DNA of 64,000 bases from Bacteroidales bacterium (lineage in GTDB: Bacteria; Bacteroidota; Bacteroidia; Bacteroidales; UBA932), in assembly GCA_017630155.1 (NCBI GenBank), contig JAGBVU010000014.1:1-64000 (forward strand). The letters are read 5' to 3'. Below the pieces are notes generated by a model. The model was not told where the DNA came from and did not search any database. It saw nothing but the letters and a program-made list of their open reading frames with translations. Shown in pieces: positions 33,992-44,218 of this stretch. A program made the position numbers and the translations under genes. Every line of letters begins with the position of its first letter. Position 1 is the stretch's first letter.

Positions 33992-34394
33992 GTATATGGA
34001 ACATAAAGGGATAATATAGATACGAAATAAGATACATCATATGGATTTAGTTAGTAAATAATAATTAACATTATATAGGATTAAGGTCTTATATTCTAGC
34101 ATTTCGAGATCTTCTCAAGTAGTATCCATTTCTGCAAAGCAACCAATAGAAGGTAAACAAAAAGTGGGGTTCAAACCCCACTCTAACGACACCCCAAGCA
34201 TTGCTTTTGGGTTTTATTGACCTATTTCTCTGAAATACATGCGCAAACGTATCTCTTAGAGCCTGCTTGTATATCAAAATTAATGACTCGGCCGATATTG
34301 AATTTGTGTGCTCCCGCAACAGCAGCACTAAAGTGTTGACCCTTTGAGTTTGAATTAATGATTCTAATAACAGAATACAGTTAAATGATGAAGG
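33992..34394. other. integration scar with a strong hairpin, no gene
   Basis: No credible gene lies in this stretch. A short minus-strand frame covering 34089-34328 looks like a chance reading of the hairpin region. Besides the hairpin at 34163-34182, the imperfect inverted repeat CCCAAGCATTGCTTTTGGG followed by TTTTATT (34193 onward) resembles a plus-strand terminator. Together with the tail-protein fragment, this suggests leftover element ends. Confidence 0.4.
34154..34182 (-). terminator. hairpin terminator downstream of the PP2C gene
   Basis: On the minus strand AGTGGGGTT-TG-AACCCCACT (34163-34182) is a perfect 9-bp stem followed by TTTTTGTTT. That is a good factor-independent terminator for transcripts coming from the PP2C gene, whose stop is 213 bases upstream. 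Confidence 0.6.
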
Positions 34395-35144
34395 CTATTC
34401 TTTCAAGTCAAGAACAATAACAGTTACATTGTCTTTACCGCCTGCTTCTAAGGTCGTATCAATAAGTTTATCTACTCTTTTGTCCACTGATGTTGACTCA
34501 CTAATGATTTCTATAGTTCTTGAGGAGGGAATCATATCATATAGACCATCACTACAAAGCAAAATGGTAGTCTCTGGCTTTAATATAATGGTGTGAGTTT
34601 GGATATATTTTGTGCCCCATTGAAGTATATCTTTGCCAACGCTTCTAGTAATAATGTTGCGTTGAGGATGCTTCATTGCTTGAAGTTCTGTTAGTTCTCC
34701 GGATTCTTCTAATGGACCGACTAAAGAATGGTCTGATGTAACCTTTGTAAAGATGCTGTTTTTTAGGACATATAATCTCGTATCTCCAATATGGCATACA
34801 TCCATTTGTCCTGTTTCGAGGTTAATAAGTGCAGCTGTCAGTACACAACTCATTTGACTCAACCAAGGGTTATAATGTTGTGTACAGATAGAGTTATTGG
34901 CATAGATTACAGCTGCTTGCAGAATATCTAAGTTGTTGGTAGAACTATTGCATTGGCTAAAGTGTTCACAGATACATCGTGCTGCCAAATTACTTGCAAT
35001 ATCACCACCACCATTACCTCCAACACCATCAATAACTACTGCAAGGAGGTGAGTGCCATCCCAGATCTCTTTCAGTATAAATGTGTCTTCATTTTTGGAT
35101 CTAATATTCCCAATATTTGTATCACCATAATAGATAGCTTTCAT
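34395..35144 (-). CDS. PP2C-family Ser/Thr protein phosphatase
   Basis: This 249-aa phosphatase has the PP2C motifs in order: YGDTNIGNIRSKNEDTF (residues ~6-22), AVVIDGVGGNGGGDIAS (metal Asp and Gly), CHIGDTRLYV, TSDHSLVG, LLCSDGLYDMI and GGKDNVTVIVLD. It uses Mg/Mn to remove phosphate from Ser/Thr proteins. A PP2C usually travels with a Ser/Thr kinase, but no active kinase is in the window; the nearest is the pseudokinase of block A. The gene is AT-rich and lies between the integration scar and the pckA terminator, so it belongs to the island side. Confidence 0.88.
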   Translation of the reverse strand: MKAIYYGDTNIGNIRSKNEDTFILKEIWDGTHLLAVVIDGVGGNGGGDIASNLAARCICEHFSQCNSSTNNLDILQAAVIYANNSICTQHYNPWLSQMSCVLTAALINLETGQMDVCHIGDTRLYVLKNSIFTKVTSDHSLVGPLEESGELTELQAMKHPQRNIITRSVGKDILQWGTKYIQTHTIILKPETTILLCSDGLYDMIPSSRTIEIISESTSVDKRVDKLIDTTLEAGGKDNVTVIVLDLKE

Positions 35145-35180
35145 AATGTCACTCCTTACTCTTTATTTGGCAAATGATAA

Positions 35181-35209
35181 AAAAATAAGGGGCCCATTCC
35201 CGGGGCCCC
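35181..35209 (-). terminator. factor-independent terminator of pckA
   Basis: On the minus strand a GC-only stem (GGGGCCC, arms 35189-35195 and 35203-35209) is followed by TTATTTTTTT. It lies about 30 bases after the pckA stop and marks the boundary between the housekeeping region and the island. Confidence 0.75.
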
Positions 35210-35237
35210 CAATTTTCTGTCTAGTCGTAAAACTATA

Positions 35238-36842
35238 TTATAGTTGAGGACCGGCTGCTACAAGAGCTTTACCAGCCTCATTGCCTTCGAATTTCTTGAA
35301 GTTCTTCACGAAGCGGCTTACAAGATCCTTAGCTTTCTCTTCCCACTCAGCTGGAGTAGCGTAAGTGTTGCGAGGGTCAAGGATATGGGTGTCAACCTCT
35401 GCAAGCTGTGTAGGAACTGCCAAGTTGAACATAGGGATGGTGATGGTCTCTGCTTTATCCATAGAACCGTCAAGGATTCTGTCGATGATAGCACGGGTAT
35501 CTTTGATAGAGATACGTTTGCCGGTACCGTTCCAGCCTGTGTTTACAAGGTATGCAGTAGCACCCACTTTCTCCATTCTCTTCACAAGCTCCTCACCGTA
35601 TTTGGTAGGGTGTAGTGAAAGGAATGCAGCACCGAAGCAAGCTGAGAAGGTAGGGGTTGGCTCAGTAATACCACGCTCAGTACCAGCAAGTTTTGCGGTG
35701 AAACCACTCAAGAAGTAGTATTTGGTCTGCTCAGGGGTAAGTTTTGATACTGGAGGAAGAACACCAAATGCATCAGCTGTCAAGAAGATAACCTTGGTAG
35801 CGTGACCTGCTTTAGATACAGGTTTAACGATGTTGTTGATGTGGTAGATAGGGTAAGATACGCGGGTGTTCTCAGTAACGCTCTTGTCACTGAAATCGAT
35901 CTTGCCCTCTGCATCTACTGTTACGTTCTCAAGAAGAGCGTCTTTTTTGATGGCACCGTAGATATCTGGCTCGTTCTCTTTAGAGAGGTTAATAACTTTT
36001 GCGTAGCAACCGCCTTCGAAGTTGAATACACCGTCATCGTCCCAACCGTGCTCGTCGTCACCGATTAGCTGACGTTTAGGGTCTGTAGATAGGGTAGTTT
36101 TACCTGTACCTGAAAGACCGAAGAAGATAGCAGTGTCGCCGTCTTTGCCGGTGTTTGCAGAGCAGTGCATAGAAGCGATACCTTTAAGAGGAAGAAGATA
36201 GTTCATATAAGAGAACATACCTTTTTTCATCTCACCACCATACCAGGTGTTAAGGATAACCTGCATTTTCTCAGTAAGGTTGAATACTACAGCTGTCTCA
36301 GAGTTAAGGCCAAGCTCTTTGTAGTTCTCCACTTTGGCTTTAGAAGCGTTAAGTACTACGAAATCGGGCTCGCCATAGTTTGCAAGCTCTTCTTCAGTAG
36401 GGCGGATGAACATATTTTTAACGAAGTGAGCCTGCCAAGCAACCTCCATAATGAAGCGTACTTTAATTCTGGTGTTCTCGTTGGCACCACAGAAAGTATC
36501 CACTACATATAGTTTTTTGTTTGAAAGCTCGCTCTGAGCGATCTTCTTAAGTTCTGCCCAAGTCTCTTTGGTTACAGGCTTGTTGTCGTTCTTGTACTCC
36601 TCTGAAGTCCACCAGATAGTGTCTTTAGAAGTTTCGTCCATCACGAAGAATTTGTCTTTAGGTGAACGGCCTGTATAAACACCTGTCATCACGTTGACTG
36701 CGCCAAGTTCTGTAACTACGCCAGTTTCATAACCTGTAAGCTCAGGGTTAAGTTCGTCTTTGTAAAGGGTATCGTAGTCAGGGTTGTAAACTACCTCTGT
36801 AGCCCCTGTGATACCGTACTTGCTTAGATCAATTGTGTTCAT
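35238..36842 (-). CDS. pckA: phosphoenolpyruvate carboxykinase (ATP)
   Basis: The ATP-dependent PEP carboxykinase (534 aa) interconverts oxaloacetate and PEP; in fermentative Bacteroidetes it usually runs toward oxaloacetate on the way to succinate or propionate. It has TGRSPKDKF (residues ~46-54), [25 protein letters not shown] with the kinase-1a loop, [21 protein letters not shown] (metal and substrate site, read in pieces), and the C-terminal [11 protein letters not shown]. The start is the ATG at 36842; a longer in-frame start lies in the AT-rich leader and adds no homology. Length is typical. Confidence 0.97.
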   Translation of the reverse strand: MNTIDLSKYGITGATEVVYNPDYDTLYKDELNPELTGYETGVVTELGAVNVMTGVYTGRSPKDKFFVMDETSKDTIWWTSEEYKNDNKPVTKETWAELKKIAQSELSNKKLYVVDTFCGANENTRIKVRFIMEVAWQAHFVKNMFIRPTEEELANYGEPDFVVLNASKAKVENYKELGLNSETAVVFNLTEKMQVILNTWYGGEMKKGMFSYMNYLLPLKGIASMHCSANTGKDGDTAIFFGLSGTGKTTLSTDPKRQLIGDDEHGWDDDGVFNFEGGCYAKVINLSKENEPDIYGAIKKDALLENVTVDAEGKIDFSDKSVTENTRVSYPIYHINNIVKPVSKAGHATKVIFLTADAFGVLPPVSKLTPEQTKYYFLSGFTAKLAGTERGITEPTPTFSACFGAAFLSLHPTKYGEELVKRMEKVGATAYLVNTGWNGTGKRISIKDTRAIIDRILDGSMDKAETITIPMFNLAVPTQLAEVDTHILDPRNTYATPAEWEEKAKDLVSRFVKNFKKFEGNEAGKALVAAGPQL

Positions 36843-36927
36843 AATCAAATATTTATTATTTATCTTCTTTATACTGTAATCAGTCAATATTGCACTGCAA
36901 AAATTTTGCCATATTTCGCTCCCGAAA

Positions 36928-36960
36928 TTTGCCACGCAAATATATAATTTTTTAACTTTG
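36928..36960 (+). promoter_or_regulatory. Bacteroidetes-type promoter for recQ
   Basis: TTTG (36928-36931), 21 bases, TAACTTTG (36953-36960) is an excellent match to the Bacteroidetes consensus. It ends 22 bases before the recQ TTG start. Confidence 0.7.
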
Positions 36961-36982
36961 TGGAGATAAAAAAGGGACGATT

Positions 36983-38698
36983 TTGGAGAAAATTTTAGAG
37001 AAATATTGGGGTTACACTTCTTTCAGACCCAAGCAGCGGGAGATTATAGATAGTGCATTGGCAGGAAGGGACACTTTGGCCATTCTGCCTACCGGAGGGG
37101 GCAAGTCGCTGTGCTTCCAGATTCCTTCATTGGCCAGACCCGGAATAGCCATTGTGGTGACGCCCCTTATCTCTCTGATGAAGGATCAGGTGCAGAACTT
37201 GAAAGCCAGGGGGATAAAGGCGCTGGCAATATACTCCGGGATGACTTTTCACGAGATAGATGTGGCTCTGGACAATGCCATCTATGGTGATTATAAATTC
37301 CTTTATGTCTCTCCGGAGAGGCTCAGAACCGATATTTTCCTCGCCAGAGTGGCTAAAATGGAGGTCAATTTCATAGTGGTAGATGAGGCCCACTGCATAT
37401 CCCAATGGGGCTACGATTTCAGACCAGATTACCTTCTTATAAAAGAGCTTCGCAATGTGGTAGGGGGCAATATCCCATTCATTGCTCTCACTGCTACAGC
37501 AACAGAGAGGGTGGCAGAGGATATAATGGAGACTCTTCAGTTCAAAGAGAAGAATCTCCTCAGATCGAGCTTTGAACGCCCCAATCTGGCTTATATAGTG
37601 CGTGAGTGCGAGAACAAACTTGGCAATGTGGTGAAGGTTTGTGAGGATATCCCTGGAAGTGGAATAGTCTATGTGCGGGAGAGGAAAAAGGCGGAGGAGA
37701 TAGCGGCTTTCCTCAAGACCCAGGGGGTGGATGCCGATTTTTACCACGCAGGGGTGGGTAAAGAGATGCGCTCTGAGAAGCAGGACAGGTGGAAAAAGGG
37801 GGATTTGAGGGTGATGGTGGCCACAAATGCATTCGGAATGGGTATAGATAAGCCTGATGTGAGGTTTGTATGCCATATTGATCTTCCGGAATCGCTCGAG
37901 TCCTATTTCCAGGAGGCAGGTAGAGCGGGTAGGGACGGGCTCTCATCCAAAGCTGTCCTTTTGTGGAACAATACCGATTTGGTGAGGCTTAAAAGGATTT
38001 TTCAGGTCTCATTCCCGCCACTTGAGTATATTGCCGATATCTATCAGAAGATGTTCATGTACCTCGGTATTGCTTACGGAGATGGGGAGGGGACTACCAG
38101 AAAGTTCAATCTTATAGATTTTGCAAAACATTTCAAGCTCCATTCGGCTACAGCCTACTATGCGATAAAATATATCGAATTGTCAGGGTACTGGAGTGTC
38201 ACTGAGGAGATAGACAATCCAAGTAGAATAATGTTCTCTGTGAGCAGGGATGACCTCTATAGAATCCAGTTGTCTGACCCAGGAATGGACTCTTTCCTGA
38301 AGGCTCTGATGAGGATATATCCGGCTCTCTTCTCCCATCTTGTATCGATAGATGAGGAGTATATAGCCAAGGTGATACGACAGAGTGATAAGGAGGTAAA
38401 AAGGATGCTTGTAGAGCTCTCGAGGATGAGGGTAATAGATTATATACCCCAATCTCGTTCTCCTCTTATCTTTGTTAATAATGAGAGACTTACCCCAGAT
38501 AATCTAAAGATATCCAAGAAGTATTATGAGGAGCGTAAGGAGAACTTCGGGAAGAGACTCAGAGCAGTGATAGACTATGTGTCCCATCCTGTAGATAAAG
38601 AAAATCCTCCATGCCGGAGCAGGAGGCTTCTCAAATATTTCGGACAGGCGGAGTCTTCCGACTGTGGTGTCTGCGATATCTGTAAATCAAGCAGTTAG
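36983..38698 (+). CDS. recQ: ATP-dependent DNA helicase RecQ
   Basis: RecQ is a 3'-5' DNA helicase of recombination and repair. The 571-aa protein has [30 protein letters not shown] (Walker A, residues ~35-49), [19 protein letters not shown] (DEAH box), and [10 protein letters not shown]. Helicase motif VI is seen in [13 protein letters not shown]. The zinc-binding RQC end is present ([11 protein letters not shown]...CGVCDIC). The protein stops directly after the zinc region, so it lacks an HRDC domain. The start codon is TTG. The 3' end overlaps the convergent maf gene by 4 bases. Confidence 0.95.
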   Translation: MEKILEKYWGYTSFRPKQREIIDSALAGRDTLAILPTGGGKSLCFQIPSLARPGIAIVVTPLISLMKDQVQNLKARGIKALAIYSGMTFHEIDVALDNAIYGDYKFLYVSPERLRTDIFLARVAKMEVNFIVVDEAHCISQWGYDFRPDYLLIKELRNVVGGNIPFIALTATATERVAEDIMETLQFKEKNLLRSSFERPNLAYIVRECENKLGNVVKVCEDIPGSGIVYVRERKKAEEIAAFLKTQGVDADFYHAGVGKEMRSEKQDRWKKGDLRVMVATNAFGMGIDKPDVRFVCHIDLPESLESYFQEAGRAGRDGLSSKAVLLWNNTDLVRLKRIFQVSFPPLEYIADIYQKMFMYLGIAYGDGEGTTRKFNLIDFAKHFKLHSATAYYAIKYIELSGYWSVTEEIDNPSRIMFSVSRDDLYRIQLSDPGMDSFLKALMRIYPALFSHLVSIDEEYIAKVIRQSDKEVKRMLVELSRMRVIDYIPQSRSPLIFVNNERLTPDNLKISKKYYEERKENFGKRLRAVIDYVSHPVDKENPPCRSRRLLKYFGQAESSDCGVCDICKSSS

Positions 38699-39273
38699 TC
38701 AAGTTTTTTCAGTGCTTCATAGACCCTTTGTACAGGGAGGCCCACTACATTGAAGTATGAGCCTTGTATAGATGTGATCCCGACTGCACCAATCCACTCC
38801 TGGATAGCATAGCCACCGGCCTTGTCAAATGGGTGGTAATTCTCTATATAGTAGTAAATTTCTTCTTCGCTTAACTCTTTGAATGTTACTTCAGTAGATG
38901 TGGTGAATGTGTGTATGGCTTTAGATGTTCTGAGGGTTACTCCTGTTATCACTTCATGGGTGCATCCGGAGAGTGCTACAAGCATCTTGAAAGCATCATC
39001 TGCATCTTTTGGTTTCCCTAAAGGGTATTTGCCTGGACCGAAGACCATAGTATCTGCTGTGATGAGCACTTCGTCTTTCTCCAGTGGTCTTGTAAATGCG
39101 TGTGATTTCTTCAGGGATATGACGCGTGGTATCTCTGCGTATGGGGTGTCTGTAGGGTAGGTTTCGTCGTTGTCTGAAGGGAGTTCTACTGTGAATTCGA
39201 GCCCCAGGAGAGATAGCAGCTCCTTCCGTCTGGGGGAGGCTGATCCGAGGATTATTTTACGATTTTTAAGCAT
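38695..39273 (-). CDS. maf: Maf-family nucleoside triphosphate pyrophosphatase
   Basis: This 192-aa Maf protein starts MLKNRKIILGSASPRRKELL, the SASPRR signature. It has VITADTMVFGPG (catalytic Asp), GKPKDADDAFKML, and KAGGYAIQEWIGAVGITSIQGSYFNVVG near the end (read in segments). Maf proteins hydrolyse non-canonical or pyrimidine nucleotides, keeping the pool clean. The start ATG is at 39273; the extension upstream would translate the palindromic repeat and is not used. It is last in the operon DUF3467-DUF2520-kdsC-maf. Confidence 0.93.
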   Translation of the reverse strand: MLKNRKIILGSASPRRKELLSLLGLEFTVELPSDNDETYPTDTPYAEIPRVISLKKSHAFTRPLEKDEVLITADTMVFGPGKYPLGKPKDADDAFKMLVALSGCTHEVITGVTLRTSKAIHTFTTSTEVTFKELSEEEIYYYIENYHPFDKAGGYAIQEWIGAVGITSIQGSYFNVVGLPVQRVYEALKKLD

Positions 39274-39290
39274 CTTTTTATGTGGTTTGG

Positions 39291-39312
39291 ATGCCCGAAC
39301 GGAGTCGGGCAT
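39291..39312. repeat. 22-bp palindromic repeat, copy 1
   Basis: ATGCCCGA-ACGGAG-TCGGGCAT lies between kdsC and maf. The 8-bp arms are perfect. Two further copies lie at 47173 and 51261. Confidence 0.75.
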
Positions 39313-39323
39313 GATGGGTGGGA

Positions 39324-39854
39324 CTATCCAGATATGGCATCGGTCTGATAGAACCATTTGCCGTGGACTTTAAGGACCTGTTCGACCAGATCTCTTACAC
39401 ATCCTTTTCCTCCGGGAAATGCTGATATATAATCACATACTGACTTTACTTCAGGTACTGCATCAGATGGACATACAGCGAGTCCGCACACTTTCAGGAT
39501 AGGAATGTCTGGGATATCGTCACCCATAAATGCTACCTCCTCAGGTTTGAGTCCGTATCTGCTGCAAAAGTCTTCAAAATCGGGTATTTTGTTCCTCGAG
39601 CTTTGGTAGAGGTCTTCATCCTTAACTCCCACAGGGACAAAGCGGTTTGATATACTTTTGGACTGACCTCCTGTGATGATGGCGACAGGGAATCCCTGGT
39701 TGATGGCGGTCCTCAGTCCGAAGCCGTCTTTGGCATTGAAGGTGCGGAGAAGGTCTCCGTCTGCAGTGGACTGGAATGTACCGTCTGTAAGGACCCCGTC
39801 CACATCAAATGCAAATGCTTTTATCTGGTGTAATTTGGTTTTATAGTTTGCCAT
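39324..39854 (-). CDS. kdsC: KdsC-like 3-deoxy-D-manno-octulosonate-8-phosphate phosphatase
   Basis: KdsC removes phosphate from KDO 8-phosphate in the lipid A core pathway. The 176-aa protein is a small capless HAD. It has AFDVDGVLTDGTF (residues ~14-26), ITGGQSKSI, and VAFMGDDIPDIPIL, followed by the conserved ISAFPGGKGCVRDLVE-type end. These match the KdsC tetramer family; other sugar-phosphatases share the fold, but the length and motifs favour KdsC. It starts 1 base before the stop of the DUF2520 gene. Confidence 0.88.
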   Translation of the reverse strand: MANYKTKLHQIKAFAFDVDGVLTDGTFQSTADGDLLRTFNAKDGFGLRTAINQGFPVAIITGGQSKSISNRFVPVGVKDEDLYQSSRNKIPDFEDFCSRYGLKPEEVAFMGDDIPDIPILKVCGLAVCPSDAVPEVKSVCDYISAFPGGKGCVRDLVEQVLKVHGKWFYQTDAISG

Positions 39855-39855
39855 A

Positions 39856-40686
39856 TCATTTGTCTTTTTTTACTCTGTTGGGGATATTTTTGCTGATTGC
39901 TCTGTATATCTCTTCGTGTTCTTTCATGCCGAGGCTCTGTAGCATCTCCAGGTGTTTTTCCAGTGTTTTGTGGTCACCTCGGAGAGCTGGGCCGGTTTGC
40001 ACCTGGTCCGGATGGAATATGCAGCACTTCCTCACAGCTTCAATGGCGGTGGGGATCAGGTAGGGGGCTTTGTCCCCAGCAAGTTCGAAAGCAAGGCTCA
40101 GTGCATAGTTGACAAAGTTCGATGCAAATACCGCTGCACAATGCATCTGGAGCCTTTTTGCAGAGTCACAGGAGAAGTGTTCGCACCTCAGGGAGAATGC
40201 TATCTCTTTCAATATTGCGCCTGTCTTCTCGTCCTGGTGCTCAATAAGGAGGGGTGCCTCCTTGAAATCGAGATTCTTGTTTTTGGATAGTGTCATCATA
40301 GGCCACAGCACTCCGCAAGGGATTCCTCTGCTGATAAGTGGCTCCAGGGCATCAATTGCGGTAGCTCCGGATGTGTGGAGTACTATTGGGACTCCTGATA
40401 GGGTGGAGTTTGCTGCTTCTGCTGCGAGTTTTGCAGCCATCTCATTGATGGCATTATCGGAGACTGCAAGTATGATTATCTCTGAATCAAGCAATTCTGC
40501 CAGATGGTCGGTGAATGTGGTATTGCCCCCTTCGTTATTGAGGATTGAGGCAAGTTTTTCCCCAGCATCCCTGCGGCGGCACCATATTCTGGTGATGGCG
40601 TGCCCTGCATCCCTGAGGGCAATGCCAAGGCGGAATGCCATATTCCCGGCTCCGGCAATAGATATTCTGAAGTGTCTGTTTCCCAT
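39856..40686 (-). CDS. Rossmann-fold and DUF2520 domain protein
   Basis: The 276-aa protein starts with a NAD(P)-type Rossmann motif, ISIAGAGNMAFRLGIALRDA (residues ~8-27). A DUF2520 domain follows, with CGVLWPMMTLSK, KRLQMHCAAVFASNFVNYAL and a C-terminal TGPALRGDHKTLEKHLEML. The two-domain layout is that of proteins related to ketopantoate reductase or P5C reductase folds, function unknown. It is one gene of the four-gene operon with kdsC and maf, 2 bases upstream of kdsC. Confidence 0.85.
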   Translation of the reverse strand: MGNRHFRISIAGAGNMAFRLGIALRDAGHAITRIWCRRRDAGEKLASILNNEGGNTTFTDHLAELLDSEIIILAVSDNAINEMAAKLAAEAANSTLSGVPIVLHTSGATAIDALEPLISRGIPCGVLWPMMTLSKNKNLDFKEAPLLIEHQDEKTGAILKEIAFSLRCEHFSCDSAKRLQMHCAAVFASNFVNYALSLAFELAGDKAPYLIPTAIEAVRKCCIFHPDQVQTGPALRGDHKTLEKHLEMLQSLGMKEHEEIYRAISKNIPNRVKKDK

Positions 40687-40695
40687 CTTATTCCC

Positions 40696-41022
40696 TTAGG
40701 CATTGGGGGTATTTGGACCGAATCCCATAGGGGGAAGTATCATCTTCTGCTCAGGGAGCTTGATCTCGCCGAACTGGTTTTCGAACTTGGCAATATTGTC
40801 CTCCAGGGCTCTGGCAAGGCGTTTTGCATGCTCAGGGGTCATGATAATCCTGTTGGTGACAGATGGTTTGGGAATGCCCGGGAGAATTCTGGCAAAATCT
40901 ATAATGAACTCACTGGTAGAGTGGGTGATAATGGCAAGATTGGCATAACTTCCTTTGGCTACCTCTTCCGGAAGATTGAGACTCAATTCTTTCCCTTGGG
41001 GATTTTTTTGGTTATTTTCCAT
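40696..41022 (-). CDS. DUF3467 family protein
   Basis: This 108-aa protein matches the DUF3467 family: SLNLPEEVAKGSYANLAII, then EFIIDFARILPGIPKP, then IMTPEHAKRLARALEDNI. The family is common in bacteria and has no assigned function. The gene is the first of the minus-strand operon and lies opposite valS. Its start has a -7 box 23 bases upstream. Confidence 0.82.
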   Translation of the reverse strand: MENNQKNPQGKELSLNLPEEVAKGSYANLAIITHSTSEFIIDFARILPGIPKPSVTNRIIMTPEHAKRLARALEDNIAKFENQFGEIKLPEQKMILPPMGFGPNTPNA

Positions 41023-41044
41023 AATATTTGAATGTTACTATGCA

Positions 41045-41073
41045 CAAAGATACGAATAAAATGTCTAAATTTG
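41045..41073. promoter_or_regulatory. divergent promoters for DUF3467 operon and valS
   Basis: TATCTTTG on the minus strand (41045-41052) faces the DUF3467 gene and TAAATTTG on the plus strand (41066-41073) faces valS. Only 13 bases separate the two -7 boxes, so the two polymerases would compete for overlapping DNA. Confidence 0.5.
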
Positions 41074-41119
41074 CAGATTGCATAATAAAACGGAAACAAA
41101 TATAGATTATAAATACTTT

Positions 41120-43768
41120 ATGGAATTACCTGTAAAATACAACCCCCTCGAGGTAGAGGACAAGTGGTACGCCTATTGGTTGGAGAATAAATTTTTTCAT
41201 TCGGAACCCGATGAAAGGGAGCCTTACACTATCGTAATCCCACCACCAAACGTGACAGGTGTGCTTCATATGGGGCATATGCTCAACAATACCATTCAGG
41301 ACGTATTGGTCCGCCGTGCCAGAATGAACGGCAAGAATGCTTGCTGGGTGCCTGGAACAGACCACGCATCTATCGCTACAGAGGCTAAAGTGGTGGCCAA
41401 ACTCAAGGAGCAGGGGATAGAGAAATCGTCACTTACCCGTGAAGAGTTCCTCAAACACGCTTGGGAGTGGAAAGAGAAGCATGGTGGTATTATTCTCGAG
41501 CAGCTTAAGAAGCTTGGTGCATCGTGTGATTGGGACAGAACCAAATTTACTATGGATGAGCCACTCAGCGAGGCGGTTATCAATACTTTCGTATATTTCT
41601 ACAAAAAAGGTTACATCTATCGTGGTGTGAGGATGGTGAACTGGGATCCACAGTCTCTTACCGCAGTGAGTGATGAGGAGGTAATCCGTAAAGAGACCCA
41701 GTCTAAGCTCTACTATCTCAGATATTTCATCTCTGAGGATGGTAAACCTTCTGATAAATACATAGTTATCGCAACTACACGTCCAGAGACCATTATGGCG
41801 GATGCTGCTGTATGTATCAACCCTGAGGATGAGAGATACCACTATCTGAAAGGGAAGAAGGTGTTTGTTCCCCTTATCAATAAGGAGATTCCTATCATTG
41901 AGGACAGCTATGTGACTATGGACTTCGGTACAGGATGTCTTAAAGTGACCCCTGCACACGATATCAATGACTATGAACTCGGTATCAAACACAAACTTCC
42001 TGTAATCGATATCATCGATGAGCACGGATGTCTCAATGATAAAGCTCAGATCCTTATCGGTGAAGACAGATTTGTGGCACGTAAGAAGATTACAAAAATG
42101 CTTGATGAAGCAGGTCATCTGGAGAAAGAGGAGAACTACTTGTCTCAAGTGGGCTACTCAGAGAGGACAAATGCAGTTATCGAGCCAAGACTCTCTCTTC
42201 AATGGTTCCTTAAGATGGAGGATCTGGCAAAAGATGCTTTGGCTAAAGTGGAGAATGGAGAGATCAAGCTTATCCCTGACAAATTCAGAAATACATATCG
42301 TCACTGGATGGAGAATGTTCGTGACTGGTGTATCTCACGTCAGCTATGGTGGGGCCAGCAAATCCCTGCATACTACCTTCCAAATGGTGAATTTGTAGTG
42401 GAAGCTACCATCGAGGAGGCATTGGCTGCTGCCCAGAAGATCGATCCATCTGTGAAGATGGAGGATCTAAGAAGAGATGATGATGTACTTGATACATGGT
42501 TCTCATCATGGTTGTGGCCTGTATCTGTATTTGATGCATCAAAACCTGGTCATCCCGATAAGGCTCCAAACTCGGAACTTGCATACTATTATCCTACAAA
42601 TGACCTTATTACAGCACCAGAGATCCTCTTCTTCTGGGTAGCACGTATGATTATGGCGGGTAATGAGTTCTGTCAGGATGTACCTTTCAGAAATGTATAT
42701 TTGACCGGTATTGTAAGGGACAAGCTCGGCAGAAAGATGTCCAAATCGCTTGGCAACTCTCCTGACCCTATCAAACTTATGGAGCAGTTCGGTGCTGACG
42801 GTGTGAGACTTGGTATGCTTTTGTGCAGCTCTGCAGGTAATGATATTCTCTTTGATGAGTCACAAGTGGAGCAGGGTAGAAACTTCTGTAATAAGATATG
42901 GAATGCTTACCGCCTGATCAGAGGTTGGGAGGTGAGTGCAGATGTGGCTCAGAGTGAGCACTCAAAACTGGCTGCAGAGTGGTTTGAAAACAAACTTTCA
43001 CAGACCATCGAGACTGTAGATGAGCACTTCTCTAAATTCAGACTTTCAGATGCCCTTATGACACTTTATAAGTTCTTCTGGGACGATTTCTGTGCATGGT
43101 ATCTTGAAGTAATCAAGCCTGAATATGGCAAACCTATCGATAAGGTGACATACGATGCCACTATCGTATTCTTTGAGAAGCTTTTGAGACTTCTTCATCC
43201 TATCATGCCTTTCATCACAGAAGAGCTATGGCAGAATATCGAGGAGAGAAAAGAGGGCGAGACCATTATGCTTCAGCCTATGCCTAAGGCAGGTGAGTAC
43301 AGTGTGGAGACTATCCACGCATTTGAGCAGGGTGTGGGTGCTATCGCTTCTATAAGAAATATCCGCCAGTCCAAAGGTCTTTCACCAAAAGAGGCCCTTA
43401 CTCTTCAGATTAAGGGTGCTTTCCCTGAGAAGATCGTCTCTGTGGTGAAGAGAATGGCAAACCTTTCAGAGGTAACCATCGTTGAAAATATCGACAATAG
43501 CGCCAGTGGTGCAGCATTTATGGTGGATACTATAGAGTTCTTTGTACCATTGACAGGTATGGTGAACGCTGAGGAGGAGATCGCCAAGATGGAGGCAGAG
43601 ATCGCCCACTTGACCAAATTCCTAAAAGGTGTAGAGGCTAAGCTTTCAAACGAGAGGTTTGTTCAGAATGCCCCCGAAGCTGTAGTCGCTATGGAGAGGA
43701 AGAAACAGAGCGATGCTACCACTAAAATTGAGAATTTGAGGAATAGTATAGCTAACCTTAAGAAATAG
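41120..43768 (+). CDS. valS: valyl-tRNA synthetase
   Basis: This class I synthetase charges tRNA-Val. The 882-aa protein has [16 protein letters not shown] at the start, the HIGH-type sequence [15 protein letters not shown] (residues ~36-50), and a CP1 editing domain with [13 protein letters not shown]. The KMSKS loop is [13 protein letters not shown], and a C-terminal coiled coil contains [18 protein letters not shown]. The start is the ATG at 41120 rather than a TTG at 41078. It heads a plus-strand run that continues with ybgC-type thioesterase and tatA. Confidence 0.97.
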   Translation: MELPVKYNPLEVEDKWYAYWLENKFFHSEPDEREPYTIVIPPPNVTGVLHMGHMLNNTIQDVLVRRARMNGKNACWVPGTDHASIATEAKVVAKLKEQGIEKSSLTREEFLKHAWEWKEKHGGIILEQLKKLGASCDWDRTKFTMDEPLSEAVINTFVYFYKKGYIYRGVRMVNWDPQSLTAVSDEEVIRKETQSKLYYLRYFISEDGKPSDKYIVIATTRPETIMADAAVCINPEDERYHYLKGKKVFVPLINKEIPIIEDSYVTMDFGTGCLKVTPAHDINDYELGIKHKLPVIDIIDEHGCLNDKAQILIGEDRFVARKKITKMLDEAGHLEKEENYLSQVGYSERTNAVIEPRLSLQWFLKMEDLAKDALAKVENGEIKLIPDKFRNTYRHWMENVRDWCISRQLWWGQQIPAYYLPNGEFVVEATIEEALAAAQKIDPSVKMEDLRRDDDVLDTWFSSWLWPVSVFDASKPGHPDKAPNSELAYYYPTNDLITAPEILFFWVARMIMAGNEFCQDVPFRNVYLTGIVRDKLGRKMSKSLGNSPDPIKLMEQFGADGVRLGMLLCSSAGNDILFDESQVEQGRNFCNKIWNAYRLIRGWEVSADVAQSEHSKLAAEWFENKLSQTIETVDEHFSKFRLSDALMTLYKFFWDDFCAWYLEVIKPEYGKPIDKVTYDATIVFFEKLLRLLHPIMPFITEELWQNIEERKEGETIMLQPMPKAGEYSVETIHAFEQGVGAIASIRNIRQSKGLSPKEALTLQIKGAFPEKIVSVVKRMANLSEVTIVENIDNSASGAAFMVDTIEFFVPLTGMVNAEEEIAKMEAEIAHLTKFLKGVEAKLSNERFVQNAPEAVVAMERKKQSDATTKIENLRNSIANLKK

Positions 43769-43771
43769 AGT

Positions 43772-44188
43772 ATGTTGTACCAGTCAGAGATGGAACTTGA
43801 GGTCCGTTACTATGAGACCGATCAGATGGGGATAGTCCACCACTCAAACTATATCCGTTATTTTGAGTGTGGTAGGGGGAAGATGATGGATGATTTGGGT
43901 CTCCCGGTCTCCAAGTTTGAGGAGTATGGGTTTGTGATGCCTGTAAGTTCTGTCTCGTGCAAGTACAAAACACCGGCAAAACTCGGAGATAAATTGAGGA
44001 TTGTGTCCCGTGTGGAGAAGGAACCAATGGCCAGAGTGGAGGTTTTTACCCAGATTTTTAATCAGAATGGGGACCTTATTTGTGAGGGCGAGGTGGTTCT
44101 GGGATTTCTCAACAAAGATACACGCCGTCCGACCAGAGCTCCGCAGGAATTTGTGGATGCTTTTAAAAAGGCTATCGTAAATAATTAA
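43772..44188 (+). CDS. YbgC-type acyl-CoA thioesterase
   Basis: The 138-aa protein is a hot-dog thioesterase. Its active-site stretch LEVRYYETDQMGIVHHSNYIRYFE (read around Tyr-Glu-Thr-Asp) contains the catalytic Asp of the YbgC group. The enzyme hydrolyses short acyl-CoAs and acyl carriers. It is 3 bases after valS. In many bacteria it accompanies Tol-Pal genes; here it does not. Confidence 0.88.
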   Translation: MLYQSEMELEVRYYETDQMGIVHHSNYIRYFECGRGKMMDDLGLPVSKFEEYGFVMPVSSVSCKYKTPAKLGDKLRIVSRVEKEPMARVEVFTQIFNQNGDLICEGEVVLGFLNKDTRRPTRAPQEFVDAFKKAIVNN

Positions 44189-44218
44189 GAATTAATAAAT
44201 TTAACTAAACTGTTATAT

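Noticed and set aside
34163..34182. tRNA-like T-arm (GGTTCAAACCCC)
   Set aside because: The stem-loop geometry is wrong: the arms make a 9-bp stem with a 2-base loop, and no acceptor or anticodon arm can be built around it.
34089..34328. 79-residue minus-strand frame
   Set aside because: It spans the terminator hairpin and its composition is not protein-like; better explained as a chance reading.
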